A stretch of 64,000 nt of DNA. It comes from Chromohalobacter sp. 296-RDG (GTDB lineage Bacteria; Pseudomonadota; Gammaproteobacteria; Pseudomonadales; Halomonadaceae). The position numbers and the translations under genes were made by a program. Every line of letters starts with the position of its first letter. The first letter of the stretch is position 1. Of the stretch, positions 27,625 to 38,658 are shown piece after piece. Below the pieces are notes generated by a model, which worked only from the letters and a program-made list of their open reading frames with translations, had not been told where the DNA came from and did not search any database. The stretch spans positions 1 through 64,000 of the forward strand of contig NZ_JARANY010000001.1 of assembly GCF_029889885.1 (NCBI RefSeq), given 5' to 3'.

Positions 27625-28548
27625 ATTAAACCTCTGTTTTCACACGGTCCGGTGCCCAGTTATCGCATGTTGTTATGTGCGGTGGCTGCTTTCTCATTGA
27701 TGTTTGCGGAGCATCGCCTGCCTTTCATGGACGATGTGCGCTCGCAATTGACCACTGTGGTGGCGCCCGTGCAATGGGCGGTGAGTCTGCCCAGTGAGGG
27801 TTTGTCCTGGGCGGCGCTGGTCTTTTCGGATCAGCGTGCCCTGGTGGATGAGAACCAGCGCTTGCGTCAGCAGTTACTGACGCTATCGCATCGCGTGCAG
27901 CGCATGGCGAACTTGACGGCGGAAAACGTGCGACTGCGAGAGTTGCTGAATGCTGCGCCGCGCGATGAAGTCCCCTATATTACCGCTGAATTGTTGTCAT
28001 TGGATTCCGACCCTTTCACCCAGCAGATGGTGATCGGTCGGGGGCGCCGTGATGGCGTTTATGTGGGGCAGCCTGTCATGGATGCCTCTGGCTTGATCGG
28101 GCAGGTCATTGCCGTTTCCGCGTATACCAGCCGTGTGCTGATGGTGAGCGATGCCAATAATGCCGTACCGGTGCAGGTCAATCGCAGCGGGCAGCGTTTC
28201 ATCGTCCAGGGCTCCGGCGACCTCGATACTCTGAATGTGCTTAATGTGCCGGCGACCGCCGATATCAAGGAAGGTGACCTGCTCACGACCTCGGGATTGG
28301 GCGGACGTTTTCCCGAGGGGTACCCTGTTGCGGAGATCACGCAGGTAGATAGGGATGGCCAGCATTCTTTCGCGAGCGTCGAAGCGCGACCGCTTGCGCA
28401 ACCCGAGCGCTCACGGCATTTCTTGCTACTGTTTCCCTCACCTGCGGCGGCGGCCATTACCAGCGACGTCAATATCGAGGCCGCATTGCACTTGATGGAT
28501 GGAGGGGTGGTAAAAATACCCAACGAGCTTGAGGAGGCGCGTCCATGA
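27625..28548 (+). CDS. mreC: Cell shape-determining protein MreC, apparently starting at ATT
   Basis: A 307-residue periplasmic scaffold of the elongasome. It has a single N-terminal membrane segment (about 14-31), a coiled coil with RLRQQLLTLSHRVQRMANLTAENVRL-type heptads, then the beta-domain with DSDPFTQQMVIGRGRRDGVY and TSGLGGRFPEGYPVAEI. Read from ATT 27625 the protein begins (M)KPLFSHGP, matching the MKPIFSRGP start of E. coli MreC. The frame stays open to a TTG at 27598, giving nine more residues. An ATT start is rare. Confidence 0.9.
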   Translation: MKPLFSHGPVPSYRMLLCAVAAFSLMFAEHRLPFMDDVRSQLTTVVAPVQWAVSLPSEGLSWAALVFSDQRALVDENQRLRQQLLTLSHRVQRMANLTAENVRLRELLNAAPRDEVPYITAELLSLDSDPFTQQMVIGRGRRDGVYVGQPVMDASGLIGQVIAVSAYTSRVLMVSDANNAVPVQVNRSGQRFIVQGSGDLDTLNVLNVPATADIKEGDLLTTSGLGGRFPEGYPVAEITQVDRDGQHSFASVEARPLAQPERSRHFLLLFPSPAAAAITSDVNIEAALHLMDGGVVKIPNELEEARP

Positions 28549-29027
28549 TGCGCTTGCCAGGACTTCTCATGATCTGGTTCACCCTGCTGGTGAGCTTGTG
28601 CTTGCAGGTCATGCCGCTGCCCGATGCATGGCTGATGTGGCGTCCCAATTGGCTCGGCCTGGCATTGGCTTATTGGTGCATTGCCGCCCCCCAACGCGTC
28701 GGTGTCCTCCATGGTTTCGTACTTGGCTTGCTGCTGGATCTGATTGAGGGCACGCCCTTGGGCCAGAACGCCTTGACATTGTCGCTGCTCACCTATTTGT
28801 GTCTCTTGCTCTATCAACGCCTGCGTGCCTACTCCATCTGGCAACAGGCCGTCTTGCTCTTTGTATTGCTGGGCTTGATTCAACTGGTCGAGCAATGGCT
28901 GCGCACGATTTTCGGCCCGGTCTCTATTCATCTGGCATTCTTGCTGCCCGCGCTCATAGGCGCTGCCTTATGGCCGTGGTTGTTCACCATGATGCAAGTA
29001 CTACGGCGCCGCTTGAAAATCATTTGA
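28545..29027 (+). CDS. mreD: Rod shape-determining protein MreD
   Basis: A 160-residue inner-membrane protein of the elongasome with about five hydrophobic helices. The conserved RPNWLGLALAYWCIAAPQRVG and LGLLLDLIEGTPLGQNAL segments are present. It overlaps the mreC stop (ATGA), so the two are translationally coupled. Start ATG 28545 or the immediately following ATG 28548. Confidence 0.95.
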   Translation: MMRLPGLLMIWFTLLVSLCLQVMPLPDAWLMWRPNWLGLALAYWCIAAPQRVGVLHGFVLGLLLDLIEGTPLGQNALTLSLLTYLCLLLYQRLRAYSIWQQAVLLFVLLGLIQLVEQWLRTIFGPVSIHLAFLLPALIGAALWPWLFTMMQVLRRRLKII

Positions 29028-29081
29028 CCTCGCTGCTTCATTCCGCGAAACCTTTGTCACCCAAGTCGTGAGGAAAAGCAC

Positions 29082-29684
29082 ATGTCCACATCCCAGGGGG
29101 CGTCGCTGCGCCTGGCGTCGGCTTCGCCGCGTCGCCGTGAGCTGTTGGCGTCGATTGGCGTAACGCTCGAAGTAGCGTCGGCCGATATCGATGAGACACC
29201 GCGGGCGGGGGAGTTGCCTGCCGCTTATGTGGAACGCTTGGCGCGAGACAAGGCGCAGGCCGGTGCGGCGGGAACGTCGTTACCCATATTGGGGGCCGAC
29301 ACAGCCGTGGTGCTGGGGCAGAGCATCCTAGGCAAACCGCGTGATCGCGAAGATGCCGTCGACATGCTCACGGCGTTGTCGGGCACCACGCATGACGTGA
29401 TGACGGGCGTCGCGGTGACTGGGCCGTGTGGCGTTTTGTCGACCTACGTGACGACCCGGGTGACACTGCGTCCGCTCGAAATGCACGAGATCGATGCGTA
29501 TTGGCGTAGTGGTGAGCCCGTCGACAAGGCGGGTGCCTATGCCATTCAAGGGCTGGCAGCGATATTCGTCGAGCGCATCGAAGGCAGTCACTCTGCGGTA
29601 GTCGGGTTACCTCTTTTCGAGACCGCCAAGTTATTGACGCGTCAAGGTGTCTCGCTGTGGGGCGAGCGCGTGGCTGTGCCATAA
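29082..29684 (+). CDS. Maf-like nucleoside triphosphate pyrophosphatase (YhdE type)
   Basis: A 200-residue Maf-family enzyme. [19 protein letters not shown] is the phosphate-binding N-terminus; [21 protein letters not shown] and the C-terminal [29 protein letters not shown] follow. The YhdE subgroup hydrolyses dTTP and UTP and is found, as here, between mreD and rng. Gene order makes YhdE more likely than YceF. Confidence 0.93.
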   Translation: MSTSQGASLRLASASPRRRELLASIGVTLEVASADIDETPRAGELPAAYVERLARDKAQAGAAGTSLPILGADTAVVLGQSILGKPRDREDAVDMLTALSGTTHDVMTGVAVTGPCGVLSTYVTTRVTLRPLEMHEIDAYWRSGEPVDKAGAYAIQGLAAIFVERIEGSHSAVVGLPLFETAKLLTRQGVSLWGERVAVP

Positions 29685-29715
29685 TGCCGACAGATAATCT
29701 GGTTAGGGGCAACGC

Positions 29716-31179
29716 ATGAGCGGCGAGGTACTGATCAATTTGACGCCCATGGAGACGCGTGTCGCCGTGGTCGAGAACGGTGTCTTGCAAGAAGCCTTCA
29801 TCGAACGCAGCCGTCGACGTGGCATCGTGGGCAATATCTACAAAGGCAAGGTGGTGCGTGTACTGCCGGGCATGCAGGCTGCCTTCGTGGATATTGGGCT
29901 CGATCGGGCGGCCTTCATTCATGTCAATGAAGTCGTTGCGCCCAACGCGAGCACCGATGAACACACCACGATCTCGCACTTGCTCCAGGAAGGGCAGCCG
30001 TTAGTCGTGCAGGTCACCAAAGACCCCATCGCATCGAAAGGGGCACGTTTAACCACACACCTGTCGGTGCCGTCGCGCTATCTGGTGTATATGCCTGACT
30101 CGCCGCATACCGGTGTCTCCCAGCGTATCGAGGATGAGGGCGAACGCGAGCGGCTCAAGACGTTGATCGAAGCCTCTCAGGCGGCAAAACACGATGAGGC
30201 GCCGGGGGGCGTGATCATCCGCACTGCTGCCGAGGGTGTGGGACAGGAAGAGCTGGCGACCGACATGCACTTTTTGTTGCGGCTCTGGCGCAAGGTCGAT
30301 GAACGTCGCCACAGCGCCACACCACCGGCCCTTCTTTACGACGATCTGCCGTTATTCATCCGCACGTTGCGCGACGTGTTGCGCGCCGATATCGAGCGCG
30401 TACGAATCGACTCGCGCGAAAACTACGCCAAGCTCAAGGAGTTCGCCAAGGAATTCATGCCCGATGTCGAGTCGTGCATCGAGTACTATCCCGGCGAGCG
30501 CCCGTTGTTCGATTTCTATAGCGTCGAGGACGAAATCCAGAAGGCGCTGGGCCGCAAGGTACAGCTCAAGTCAGGCGGGTATTTGGTGATCGACCAGACC
30601 GAGGCGATGACCACCATCGATGTCAATACCGGCGGTTACGTGGGGCATCGCAATCTCGAGGAAACCATCTTCAAGACCAACCTCGAGGCGGCCACGGCGA
30701 TTGCGCGTCAGCTGCGGCTACGCAATCTGGGTGGCATCATCATCATCGATTTCATCGATATGGAAGAGCTCGAGCACCAGCGCCAAGTCCTGCGTGTTCT
30801 CGAAAAGGCGCTGGAACGCGACCATGCCAAGAACAAGTTGACCGGCGTGACCGAACTCGGCTTGGTGCAGGTGACGCGTAAGCGCACCCGCGAAAGCCTC
30901 GAGCAGACCCTATGTGAACCTTGCTTGACCTGCCAGGGACGCGGAACGCTCAAGACACCGGAGACCGTGTGCTACGAGATATTTCGGGAAATCCTGCGCG
31001 AGGAGCGCGCCTACAGCCCGGAAACCTATATGGTGCTGGCTTCTCAGGGAGTGGTCGATCGCCTGCTCGACGAGGAGTCCACGGCGGTGGCGGATCTGGA
31101 AGCCTTCATCGGCAAGACGATTCGCTTCCAGGTCGAAGCCCACTATTCTCAGGAGCAGTACGACATCGTGCTGATGTGA
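29716..31179 (+). CDS. rng: Ribonuclease G
   Basis: This endoribonuclease matures the 5' end of 16S rRNA and degrades selected mRNAs. The 487 residues have an N-terminal S1 domain (KGKVVRVLPGMQAAFVDIGLDRAAFIH). The catalytic DNase I-like domain has the metal-binding aspartates in TIDVNTGGYVGHRNLEET and IIIIDFIDMEE. The zinc-link cysteines are in CEPCLTCQGRG. It lacks the long C-terminal scaffold of RNase E, and it sits in the standard mreBCD-maf-rng order. Confidence 0.97.
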   Translation: MSGEVLINLTPMETRVAVVENGVLQEAFIERSRRRGIVGNIYKGKVVRVLPGMQAAFVDIGLDRAAFIHVNEVVAPNASTDEHTTISHLLQEGQPLVVQVTKDPIASKGARLTTHLSVPSRYLVYMPDSPHTGVSQRIEDEGERERLKTLIEASQAAKHDEAPGGVIIRTAAEGVGQEELATDMHFLLRLWRKVDERRHSATPPALLYDDLPLFIRTLRDVLRADIERVRIDSRENYAKLKEFAKEFMPDVESCIEYYPGERPLFDFYSVEDEIQKALGRKVQLKSGGYLVIDQTEAMTTIDVNTGGYVGHRNLEETIFKTNLEAATAIARQLRLRNLGGIIIIDFIDMEELEHQRQVLRVLEKALERDHAKNKLTGVTELGLVQVTRKRTRESLEQTLCEPCLTCQGRGTLKTPETVCYEIFREILREERAYSPETYMVLASQGVVDRLLDEESTAVADLEAFIGKTIRFQVEAHYSQEQYDIVLM

Positions 31180-31183
31180 GCCC

Positions 31184-34100
31184 ATGAATGCGTTGCGAGG
31201 AGCGTGGCGTTGGGCGCTCACGGTCGTGGCAGTGGTACTGAGCGTCATCGTGCTGGTGCTGCTGGCGGCTCGCGGTCTGGCGACACAGGCTGATGCGTTT
31301 CGCGACGATATCGAAGCCCAACTTTCCGAACGTTTCAGCGCCGATGCCGAGCTTGAGCATATCGGCGCCGATTGGCATGGATGGGATCCGTCGGCGACCC
31401 TTTCGGGAATGACCTTGCGTGCCAAAGCGCCTCAAGCGCCGCCTTTGCTGAGCCTCGAGAGTGCGCATGCGCGTCTCGATACCCTGGCGTCGCTGCGCGC
31501 GGGGTATCCCGTTTTCGAAAAGGCCGAGGTCGAACAGGCGACGCTTCATCTTTATCAGCGTGATGAAGGAGGATGGGGCTGGCCTTCGGCGGAAGTGCCC
31601 GATGAGGTTCAGGCACCGGGTCGCTTCCGCCTCGCCGATATCGACCGTTGGGTCGGTGTTCTTGTGCGTCAGCGTGTCGCCATTCATGACGTGCGCGTGG
31701 TGCTGCATGGGCGGCAGGACGAGGTCACGCTCGTAGCACCGCGCATGCTGATGGCGGGCGGCGACTCACAGGCCCACCTCGAGGGCCAGATGCATGTCGA
31801 CGGCCAACCGGATGCCGCCTTGAGTGCGGTTCTCGAGGTGCTACCCGGGCGTCATGGACTGGGTGCCTTCAATGCCGCCCTGCAAGTCGACGTCAACGCC
31901 CAGGGGCTGCGTGCCCTGGGCCAGGTGTTGACTGCTCAGCAACGCTACACTCTGAACACGGTAGAAGGCGACGCCCGGCTATGGGCCCGCTGGCAGGATG
32001 CCCGTCTCGAGGATGTGCGTCTGCGCTTGTCGCTACCCAGGCTGGAGATCACCAGGCGAGGTGGCTCGCCGCTGGCATTCGAGGATATCGGCGTGCGTGC
32101 CCAGGCGTTGCGGGATGACGATGGCGGCTGGGATATCTGGGCCAATGACCTGGTTGCCAAGTGCGATGGCGACGACCGCAAAGGCTCTCCCTTGCCCGAG
32201 CGATTACAGGCGCGTATTGATGGCGCCGACTGGTGGTTGCGCAGCAGTGGTTTTTCCCTGAATGCGATGGCCGCCTGGGGCCGCATGCTGCCGTTATCCG
32301 ATGAGCACGCACGAATGCTCGAGCAGATGGCGCCGCAGGGGCGAGTCGCCGGCCTCGAAGTCGGGCGTCATGACGACCGTTGGTTCACACGCACGGCATT
32401 GACGGGCGCACGCGTGTCGGCTTGGGACGGCATCCCCGGCGGCGGGCCGTTCAGCGCCTGGGTGACCACCGACAACGCCTCGGGCAGCGTGCATTTTCGT
32501 GATGAGCCGGGCATGGTGCTTGCGTTCCCCGATGTCTATGCCCAGCCGATTGCGGTGGATGCCGCGACCGGACATGTCGACTGGCAACGTGACGGTAATG
32601 CTTTCGACATCGAGGGCAAGGCACTGCAAGCCAATTGGCGTGGGGCCGATGTCAACGGTACGTTCGCGACGCACATACCGATGGCAGAGGACAGGCCCGG
32701 GCATCTCGATCTCGATCTGGCGTTTTCCGATGCTGATGCGATCGATACGCCGCTGCTCGACTGGCTGCCCACCCAAGCCATGGACGACGAATTGCTCGAT
32801 TGGCTATCGCAGGTCAGCGGCCGCGTTCCCCAAGGCAGTCTGTCATTGTCGCAGACGCTGACCGAACGTGAGGCACCCGAGGGCCAGTTGTTCGTCAATC
32901 CCGATGATCGCCTGCAGCTGGCGCTGGATGTCGAGCAGGGCCGGCTACCCTATGACCCCGAATGGCCAGCGCTGGAAAACGTTGCCGGCCATTTGGATAT
33001 CGACAATCAGACCCTGGTCGCGCAGGTGGACCACGCCTTTAGCATGGGCCTGGAAACGCGCGATGCCCGCGTCTTGATGATCGGCAATACGTTGGGTGTG
33101 CGTGGGCCTGTCACGGGATCCAGCCAAGCCTTGCTGGATTATCTCGCCGCAGCGCCGCTGGAAGATCTTAGCGAGACCTTTGCCGATTGGCAGAGTGAAG
33201 GCCAGGTCGAGGCCGATCTCGACATGACGATTCCGCTGGCGATTCCTGAAGCGATGAAGGCCGATATCAAGGGGCGTGTCGAGGCCTCGCGACTGTATCT
33301 CGGCATGTTGCGCCTTCCGCTCGAAGATGTTCAGGGCGATCTGCGTTATCGACACCTCAAGGATCAGGACCTGCTGACCGGTGACGTGAGTGCGCGGGCG
33401 CTGGGGGGAAATATGAATGGCACGCTGGACATGGGCGGTGATGGCTTTACCTTCACGGGCCGTGCCAGCGCCGAGGGATTATTGAGCTGGGCGCGCCTGG
33501 CGCCGCAGCCAGCGCTTGCCGAGGGTACGCTACCGTATCGCGCCCGGGTCACTTTCGACGATGAGGACAACGCGAGCGTGCGCGTTACCAGCGACCTCGA
33601 AGGCCTGGCTCTGCACCTACCAGCCCCCTTTGGCAAGGCCGTCGACGACACGGCGCCGCTGAAAGTCAACGCGGATGTGGCCTCGGGTAGCGGCCGGGTC
33701 AGCGTATCGGATTGGGGGCGATTACGCTGGCGTGTGCGAGACGAACGTTTACAGGGCCAGGCATGGTTGGAAAACTGGCCGGAAGCGCCCCAGTGGCCAC
33801 AGCAGGATGGCTGGAGCGTGAACTGGCAGCCGCCTCGGTTGGACCCACAACAATGGATATCGCTGCTGCGTGAACGCGATCTCAACCGACAAGTCACCAC
33901 GCAACCCAAGGGCGTGCCGGACGACGCCTCGAGCGGCACGGGCGAGGACCTCTCGAGTGGTTTGCAGCGTATCGCCGTCTCGTCGCCTTGTGTCGTTCTC
34001 GATGGACAATGCCGGGGCGCGTTGCAAGCCGATATCACCCCGCTCGAGGATGGATGGCAATTGGCGCTGGCCGGTCCCGTGGCGGCGGGAGAAGCGCAGT

Positions 34101-35074
34101 GGCGGCCAGAGGCGCCGCGCTCGCTGGATATTAACCTCACGCGTCTAGATCTTGACACCCTGTGGCCTGCCGAGGGTGCTAGCCAAGGCGACGGTAAGGT
34201 GAAACTCAGCGATGAAATCGCCACGCCGCCAGATCCCGTAGCGCTTCCGGATGGCGTGGAAGGCTGGCCCGATGGGCGTTTGCATGTCGACGAGCTGCGT
34301 CATGACGGGCAGACCATCGGTCCGCTCGATGCCGACTGGCAGACCTCGTTACAGCGTCTGGATATCAAGCCGTTGTCGTTGGTGGTCAACGGCGTGACGG
34401 CGAGCGGCGAACTGGCCTGGGAAGCCACAGGGCGAAGAGATAGCCTGACGCGCGCGCGGATGACCCTGAAGGGGAGCAATCTCGGCGACGCCCTGGTTCG
34501 CCTAGGGCAACCCGAAGTGGTCAATAGCGAAAGCGTCGATCTGGATGCGCGCTTGGCATGGCCCGGGGCGCCATGGCAATTTGCCGTTGAACGCTCGCAG
34601 GGCAGTGCATCACTGGCATTGACCAATGGCCGTTTCCGGGAGGTCGAATCGGGCCCGGCCAAGCTGGTGGGACTGCTCAATCTGGATAACATCTTCCGTC
34701 GGCTGACGTTGGACTTCTCCGATATTACCCAGGAGGGGACGGCTTTCAATAGCGTGAATGGCGAGGCGACGCTATTCGACGGCAAGCTCATAACCCGAGG
34801 CCCGGTTGAAATCGACGGTTCGGCCACCCACTTTACCTTGCAAGGCGAAGTCGATCTCGTGCAGCGTACACTGAATCAGCGACTGGGTATCACCGTGCCG
34901 GTGAGCCAGAATTTGCCGCTGGCGGCCGTGCTCGTTGGCGCGCCGCAAGTAGGCGTGGGATTGTACCTCGCCCACAAGCTTTTCGGCGGCTGGCTCGATA
35001 AGGCAACGCAGATACATTACCGCGTGCACGGCCCATGGTCGTCGCCGCAACTGACACTGGAAAGCGCCCGATGA
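31184..35074 (+). CDS. yhdP: YhdP family AsmA-like envelope protein
   Basis: A 1296-residue inner-membrane-anchored protein with one N-terminal helix (about 8-28) and a long periplasmic beta-rich part. It has DUF3971 and AsmA-like C-terminal features such as [29 protein letters not shown] and a tail with [22 protein letters not shown]. In E. coli YhdP, with TamB and YdbH, moves phospholipids to the outer membrane. It follows rng by four bases and overlaps tldD by four, as in relatives. Confidence 0.94.
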   Translation: MNALRGAWRWALTVVAVVLSVIVLVLLAARGLATQADAFRDDIEAQLSERFSADAELEHIGADWHGWDPSATLSGMTLRAKAPQAPPLLSLESAHARLDTLASLRAGYPVFEKAEVEQATLHLYQRDEGGWGWPSAEVPDEVQAPGRFRLADIDRWVGVLVRQRVAIHDVRVVLHGRQDEVTLVAPRMLMAGGDSQAHLEGQMHVDGQPDAALSAVLEVLPGRHGLGAFNAALQVDVNAQGLRALGQVLTAQQRYTLNTVEGDARLWARWQDARLEDVRLRLSLPRLEITRRGGSPLAFEDIGVRAQALRDDDGGWDIWANDLVAKCDGDDRKGSPLPERLQARIDGADWWLRSSGFSLNAMAAWGRMLPLSDEHARMLEQMAPQGRVAGLEVGRHDDRWFTRTALTGARVSAWDGIPGGGPFSAWVTTDNASGSVHFRDEPGMVLAFPDVYAQPIAVDAATGHVDWQRDGNAFDIEGKALQANWRGADVNGTFATHIPMAEDRPGHLDLDLAFSDADAIDTPLLDWLPTQAMDDELLDWLSQVSGRVPQGSLSLSQTLTEREAPEGQLFVNPDDRLQLALDVEQGRLPYDPEWPALENVAGHLDIDNQTLVAQVDHAFSMGLETRDARVLMIGNTLGVRGPVTGSSQALLDYLAAAPLEDLSETFADWQSEGQVEADLDMTIPLAIPEAMKADIKGRVEASRLYLGMLRLPLEDVQGDLRYRHLKDQDLLTGDVSARALGGNMNGTLDMGGDGFTFTGRASAEGLLSWARLAPQPALAEGTLPYRARVTFDDEDNASVRVTSDLEGLALHLPAPFGKAVDDTAPLKVNADVASGSGRVSVSDWGRLRWRVRDERLQGQAWLENWPEAPQWPQQDGWSVNWQPPRLDPQQWISLLRERDLNRQVTTQPKGVPDDASSGTGEDLSSGLQRIAVSSPCVVLDGQCRGALQADITPLEDGWQLALAGPVAAGEAQWRPEAPRSLDINLTRLDLDTLWPAEGASQGDGKVKLSDEIATPPDPVALPDGVEGWPDGRLHVDELRHDGQTIGPLDADWQTSLQRLDIKPLSLVVNGVTASGELAWEATGRRDSLTRARMTLKGSNLGDALVRLGQPEVVNSESVDLDARLAWPGAPWQFAVERSQGSASLALTNGRFREVESGPAKLVGLLNLDNIFRRLTLDFSDITQEGTAFNSVNGEATLFDGKLITRGPVEIDGSATHFTLQGEVDLVQRTLNQRLGITVPVSQNLPLAAVLVGAPQVGVGLYLAHKLFGGWLDKATQIHYRVHGPWSSPQLTLESAR

Positions 35075-36525
35075 ACGCACTCAACGACAGCGCCTTGAAT
35101 CAGGCGACCTCATTGCTCCTCGCGCCGGGGGGGCTCGACCTGGCGGCGCTAGATACCGGCCTGGGCCACGCCATGGGGCCGGGTATCGATTATGCCGACT
35201 TGTATTTTCAGCGTACCTGGCAAGAAAGCTGGATCCTCGAGGACGGCGACGTCAAGGAGGCCGGCTACAGCATCGACGGTGGCGTCGGCGTACGCACCCT
35301 GACCGGGGAAAAGACCGGTTTTGCCTACTCCAATCAGATCAGTCCCGATGCGCTGGCCGATACCGGGCGTATTGCAGCGGGTATCGCGCGAAGCGGCCAA
35401 CGCTTGCCGCCTCAGGCGGTTCAGGCTGCCACGCCTACGCGCCGCTACGCCGATGTCGATCCGCTGGCGGGGCTGTCCGCCGAGGATAAAATCGCCATGC
35501 TCAAGACGGCGGATCGTGTGGCCCGTGCCGCCGATCCGTGTATCACGCAAGTCAGTGCCTCTCTGTCGGGCGTCTATGAAGTGGTGATGGTGCGCGCCAG
35601 CGATGGCACGCTAGCAGCCGATATTCGCCCCTTGGTACGCTTCAACGTCAGCGTCATCGCCGTGCGTGACGGGCGTCGTGAGCGGGGTAGCGCAGGCGGT
35701 GGCGGTCGTTACTCGATGGCGCGCTTGCGCGACGAAAACGTCGCAGAACGCTTTGCCAAGGAGGCGGTGCGTCAGGCGAAGGTCAATCTGGAGGCGGTCG
35801 ATGCCCCGGCCGGCCAAATGCCGGTGGTGTTGGGCAACGGCTGGCCCGGCATTCTGCTGCACGAGGCGGTGGGGCATGGCCTCGAGGGAGACTTCAACCG
35901 CAAGGGCAGCTCGGCTTTCGCGGGGCGTATTGGTGAACGTGTGGCCGCGCCCGGTGTCACGGTCGTCGACGACGGGACGCTATCCGACCGGCGCGGATCG
36001 CTTTCCGTCGACGATGAAGGGACGCCGACGCAACGCAACACGCTGATCGAGGACGGTATCCTCAAGGGCTATATGCAGGACAAGCTCAACGCACGCTTGA
36101 TGGGCATGGCGCCCACTGGTAATGCGCGTCGCGAGTCCTATGCACACGCCACCATGCCGCGCATGACCAATACTTGCATGATGGCCGGCCAAGATGATCC
36201 CGAGGACATCGTCAAAAGCGTCAAGCGGGGCATCTATGCGGTGAGCTTCGGCGGCGGCCAGGTCGATATCACCTCGGGACGTTTCGTGTTCTCCGCCTCC
36301 GAGGCTTATTTGATCGAGGACGGCAAGATCACCGCACCGGTCAAGGGTGCGACCTTGATCGGCAACGGGCCAGAGGTCATGCAGCAGGTGTCGATGATCG
36401 GGCACGATCTCGATCTGGATACCGGTATCGGTGTCTGCGGCAAGGAAGGTCAGGGGGTGCCGGTCGGCGTGGGCCAGCCGACACTCAAGATCGACGAACT
36501 CACCGTCGGCGGGACGCAGTCCTGA
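35071..36525 (+). CDS. tldD: Metalloprotease TldD
   Basis: One half of the TldD-TldE protease that degrades unfolded peptides and matures some bacteriocins. The 484 residues contain the zinc-binding HEAVGH at 264-269, followed by [19 protein letters not shown]-like [25 protein letters not shown] is also conserved. The start is ATG 35071 inside the yhdP stop; an upstream ATG at 35035 would overlap yhdP by 40 bases. Its partner pmbA is about 760 bases downstream. Confidence 0.96.
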   Translation: MNALNDSALNQATSLLLAPGGLDLAALDTGLGHAMGPGIDYADLYFQRTWQESWILEDGDVKEAGYSIDGGVGVRTLTGEKTGFAYSNQISPDALADTGRIAAGIARSGQRLPPQAVQAATPTRRYADVDPLAGLSAEDKIAMLKTADRVARAADPCITQVSASLSGVYEVVMVRASDGTLAADIRPLVRFNVSVIAVRDGRRERGSAGGGGRYSMARLRDENVAERFAKEAVRQAKVNLEAVDAPAGQMPVVLGNGWPGILLHEAVGHGLEGDFNRKGSSAFAGRIGERVAAPGVTVVDDGTLSDRRGSLSVDDEGTPTQRNTLIEDGILKGYMQDKLNARLMGMAPTGNARRESYAHATMPRMTNTCMMAGQDDPEDIVKSVKRGIYAVSFGGGQVDITSGRFVFSASEAYLIEDGKITAPVKGATLIGNGPEVMQQVSMIGHDLDLDTGIGVCGKEGQGVPVGVGQPTLKIDELTVGGTQS

Positions 36526-36650
36526 GGTAAGGGAGAAGAAGTAAGCAATAAGAGGGAAGAAGGAAGAACGAGGAGCAAGCCAGGATATGTGGTTTCCTTT
36601 CATCTTCCAGGCGCGAAGCGCCGGTCTTCCTTCTTTGAGGCACGGAGTGC
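36526..36650. repeat. GA/CT-tract intergenic repeat, copy D (tldD-yjgA)
   Basis: GGGAGAAGAAGTAAGCAATAAG and GGGAAGAAGGAAGAACGAG occur after tldD. Pyrimidine blocks TTTCCTTTCATCTTCC follow, then a mini-hairpin GGCGC-GAA-GCGCC (about 36610-36622), CTTCCTTCTTT, and a second mini-hairpin GGCAC-GGA-GTGCC. Same layout as copy B, between convergent genes. Confidence 0.6.
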
Positions 36651-36655
36651 CAATC

Positions 36656-37174
36656 TTACATTTCGGCGGTTTCGCGAATCAGTTTGAACAGTTTGCGGGT
36701 ATTCTTCGGCGGTTTTTCGCGCTGGCGCTCGCTTCTAGCATTGCGAGTGAGTTGCCGCAGCGTCTGTCGGTCGACCTCGGGGTATTCGGCGATGAAGGCC
36801 GCCAGCGCGTCGGCGCTGTCGTCCTCGATGAGCCGGTTGCGCCAATGCTCGAGACGATGGAAGGCGTTATCGCGCTGTAACTTTTCCTGTTCGATGGCGT
36901 CGAACGTTGCCTGAATGGCCGTAAGGTCTTCGCGGCGCATGACCTTGCCTACATACTGCATGTGGCGACGACGGCCTTCGTGGGAGCGGATGCGCGAGGT
37001 GTCCTCGACCGCGACACGCATGTCGTCGGAAAGCGGCAGGCGTGCGCGCTGGGCATCGCTCATGGCGATGATGCGTTCACCCAGCGCTTGCAGGGCTTTC
37101 ATCTCGTGCTTGCGCTGGGTCTTGCTGGGGCGTCCCGCCTCTTCATCGTGCGGGTCGGGGAGATCGATCGACAT
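36656..37174 (-). CDS. yjgA: YjgA/DarP family ribosome-associated protein (DUF615)
   Basis: A 172-residue highly charged helical protein of the DUF615 family. PSKTQRKHEMKALQALGERI and RHMQYVGKVMRREDLTAI match E. coli YjgA, also called DarP, which associates with late 50S assembly intermediates. Divergent from pmbA and 109 bases from it, an arrangement found in many gammaproteobacteria. Confidence 0.94.
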   Translation of the reverse strand: MSIDLPDPHDEEAGRPSKTQRKHEMKALQALGERIIAMSDAQRARLPLSDDMRVAVEDTSRIRSHEGRRRHMQYVGKVMRREDLTAIQATFDAIEQEKLQRDNAFHRLEHWRNRLIEDDSADALAAFIAEYPEVDRQTLRQLTRNARSERQREKPPKNTRKLFKLIRETAEM

Positions 37175-37283
37175 TGCATTACCATCATGCTTCGGGGATG
37201 ACCGTGCAGTATATCAGGCTTCCTCGACAATCCTACCGAGCCCTTGAGCAGTGTCTCGGGCCTTATGAGTACAGGAGTAGACC

Positions 37284-38624
37284 ATGAGCCAGGCCTTCGA
37301 TGCCGTAGAGCAGCAAGCACGCTTGGAGGCACGCGTCGCGCAGGCCTTGGAATGGGCCAAGCGATTGGGCGCCGATGCGTGTGAAGTGGGCGCCAGCGTG
37401 GACCAGGGAATCGAGGTCGGTGTACGCCTGGGCGACGTGGAAAACGTCGAGCTATCCCGCGATCAAGGGATCGCGGTGACCGTGTACGTGGGGCAGCGCA
37501 AGGGCAGCGTGTCGACATCCGACGCGAGCGATGAATCCTTGCGTGCGGTGGTCGAGAAAGCGTTGGATATTGCGCGCTATACAGCGGAAGACCCGGCCTC
37601 GGGCTTGGCCGATGCTTCACTGATGGCGACGGAATTGCCGGATCTCGGCGTCCATTATCCTTGGCCGTTGAGCACCGACGATGCCATCGAACTGGCACTT
37701 GCTTGCGAGTCCGCCGGTCGCGGGGTCGAGGGTATCGCCAACTCCGAGGGGGCGAGCCTATCCAGTGGTGAAGGCGTGCGCGTTTATGGCAATAGCCATG
37801 GATTTCTGGGGAGCCAGCGCGGAAGCCACCACTCGCTGTCGTGCATGCTCATCGCCGGTCAGGGAGCGGACATGCAGCGCGATTACGACTATACCTCGGT
37901 ACGCAATCCAGCGGACTTGGAGTCGCCCGAGGCGGTGGGTCGACGTGCTGCCGAGAAGACGTTGGCCCGTTTGGGGGCAGCCTCACCAGCGACAGGTCGA
38001 ATGCCGGTGCTCTTTGCGCCCGAGCTTGCCAGCGGTTTGGTGGGTAGTTTCATGGGCGCCATCGCCGGAGGCGCCTTGTATCGCGAGGCATCCTTCCTGT
38101 GTGGTCAGTTGGGTGAGACTATCTTCCCCGAGTGGTTCACGCTGTGTGAACGGCCTCGTGAATATGGCGCCATGGCGAGTACGGCCTTCGATAATGATGG
38201 CGTCGCCACGCGCGACAACGTGTTCATCGACCAGGGACGCTTGGCGAGTTACATGCTTTCGGCATACAGTGCGCGGCGCTTGGAAATGACCACGACCGGC
38301 AATGCCGGTGGCGCGCGCAATCTGCGTATCGAGGCGCCTCTAGTTTCGCGGGATGAATTGCTCGCGCGGATGGGGCGTGGCGTACTCGTTACCGAATTGA
38401 TGGGGCAAGGGGTCAATGGCGTGACCGGCGATTATTCACGCGGTGCGTCGGGCTTCTGGGTCGAGGATGGCAAGATTCAGCATCCCGTCGAGGAATTCAC
38501 CATTGCCGGCAACTTGCGCGATATGTTCGCCAATATCCAAGGCGTAGGCAGCGATACCGATACGCGCGGCAGTGTGCATACCGGGAGCTGGTTGATCGGC
38601 GACATGATGGTGGCGGGCGAGTAA
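37284..38624 (+). CDS. pmbA: Metalloprotease subunit PmbA/TldE
   Basis: The non-catalytic partner of TldD. Its 446 residues show the family's EVGASVDQGIEVGVRLGDVENVE start, the SSGEGVRVYGNSHGFLG segment, and TTTGNAGGARNLRIE and GVNGVTGDYSRGASGFWVEDG near the end. As expected for TldE, there is no HExxxH motif. AGGAGTAG precedes ATG 37284. Confidence 0.96.
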   Translation: MSQAFDAVEQQARLEARVAQALEWAKRLGADACEVGASVDQGIEVGVRLGDVENVELSRDQGIAVTVYVGQRKGSVSTSDASDESLRAVVEKALDIARYTAEDPASGLADASLMATELPDLGVHYPWPLSTDDAIELALACESAGRGVEGIANSEGASLSSGEGVRVYGNSHGFLGSQRGSHHSLSCMLIAGQGADMQRDYDYTSVRNPADLESPEAVGRRAAEKTLARLGAASPATGRMPVLFAPELASGLVGSFMGAIAGGALYREASFLCGQLGETIFPEWFTLCERPREYGAMASTAFDNDGVATRDNVFIDQGRLASYMLSAYSARRLEMTTTGNAGGARNLRIEAPLVSRDELLARMGRGVLVTELMGQGVNGVTGDYSRGASGFWVEDGKIQHPVEEFTIAGNLRDMFANIQGVGSDTDTRGSVHTGSWLIGDMMVAGE

Positions 38625-38658
38625 AAAGCTCGGTGACGCGGTGCCTCAGCGCCGCGTC
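38623..38658 (-). terminator. Possible terminator downstream of mgtE
   Basis: On the minus strand GACGCGG pairs with CCGCGTC (38652-38658 with 38635-38641), and TTTTT follows seven bases later (38623-38628). The gap before the T-run weakens the call. Confidence 0.35.
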
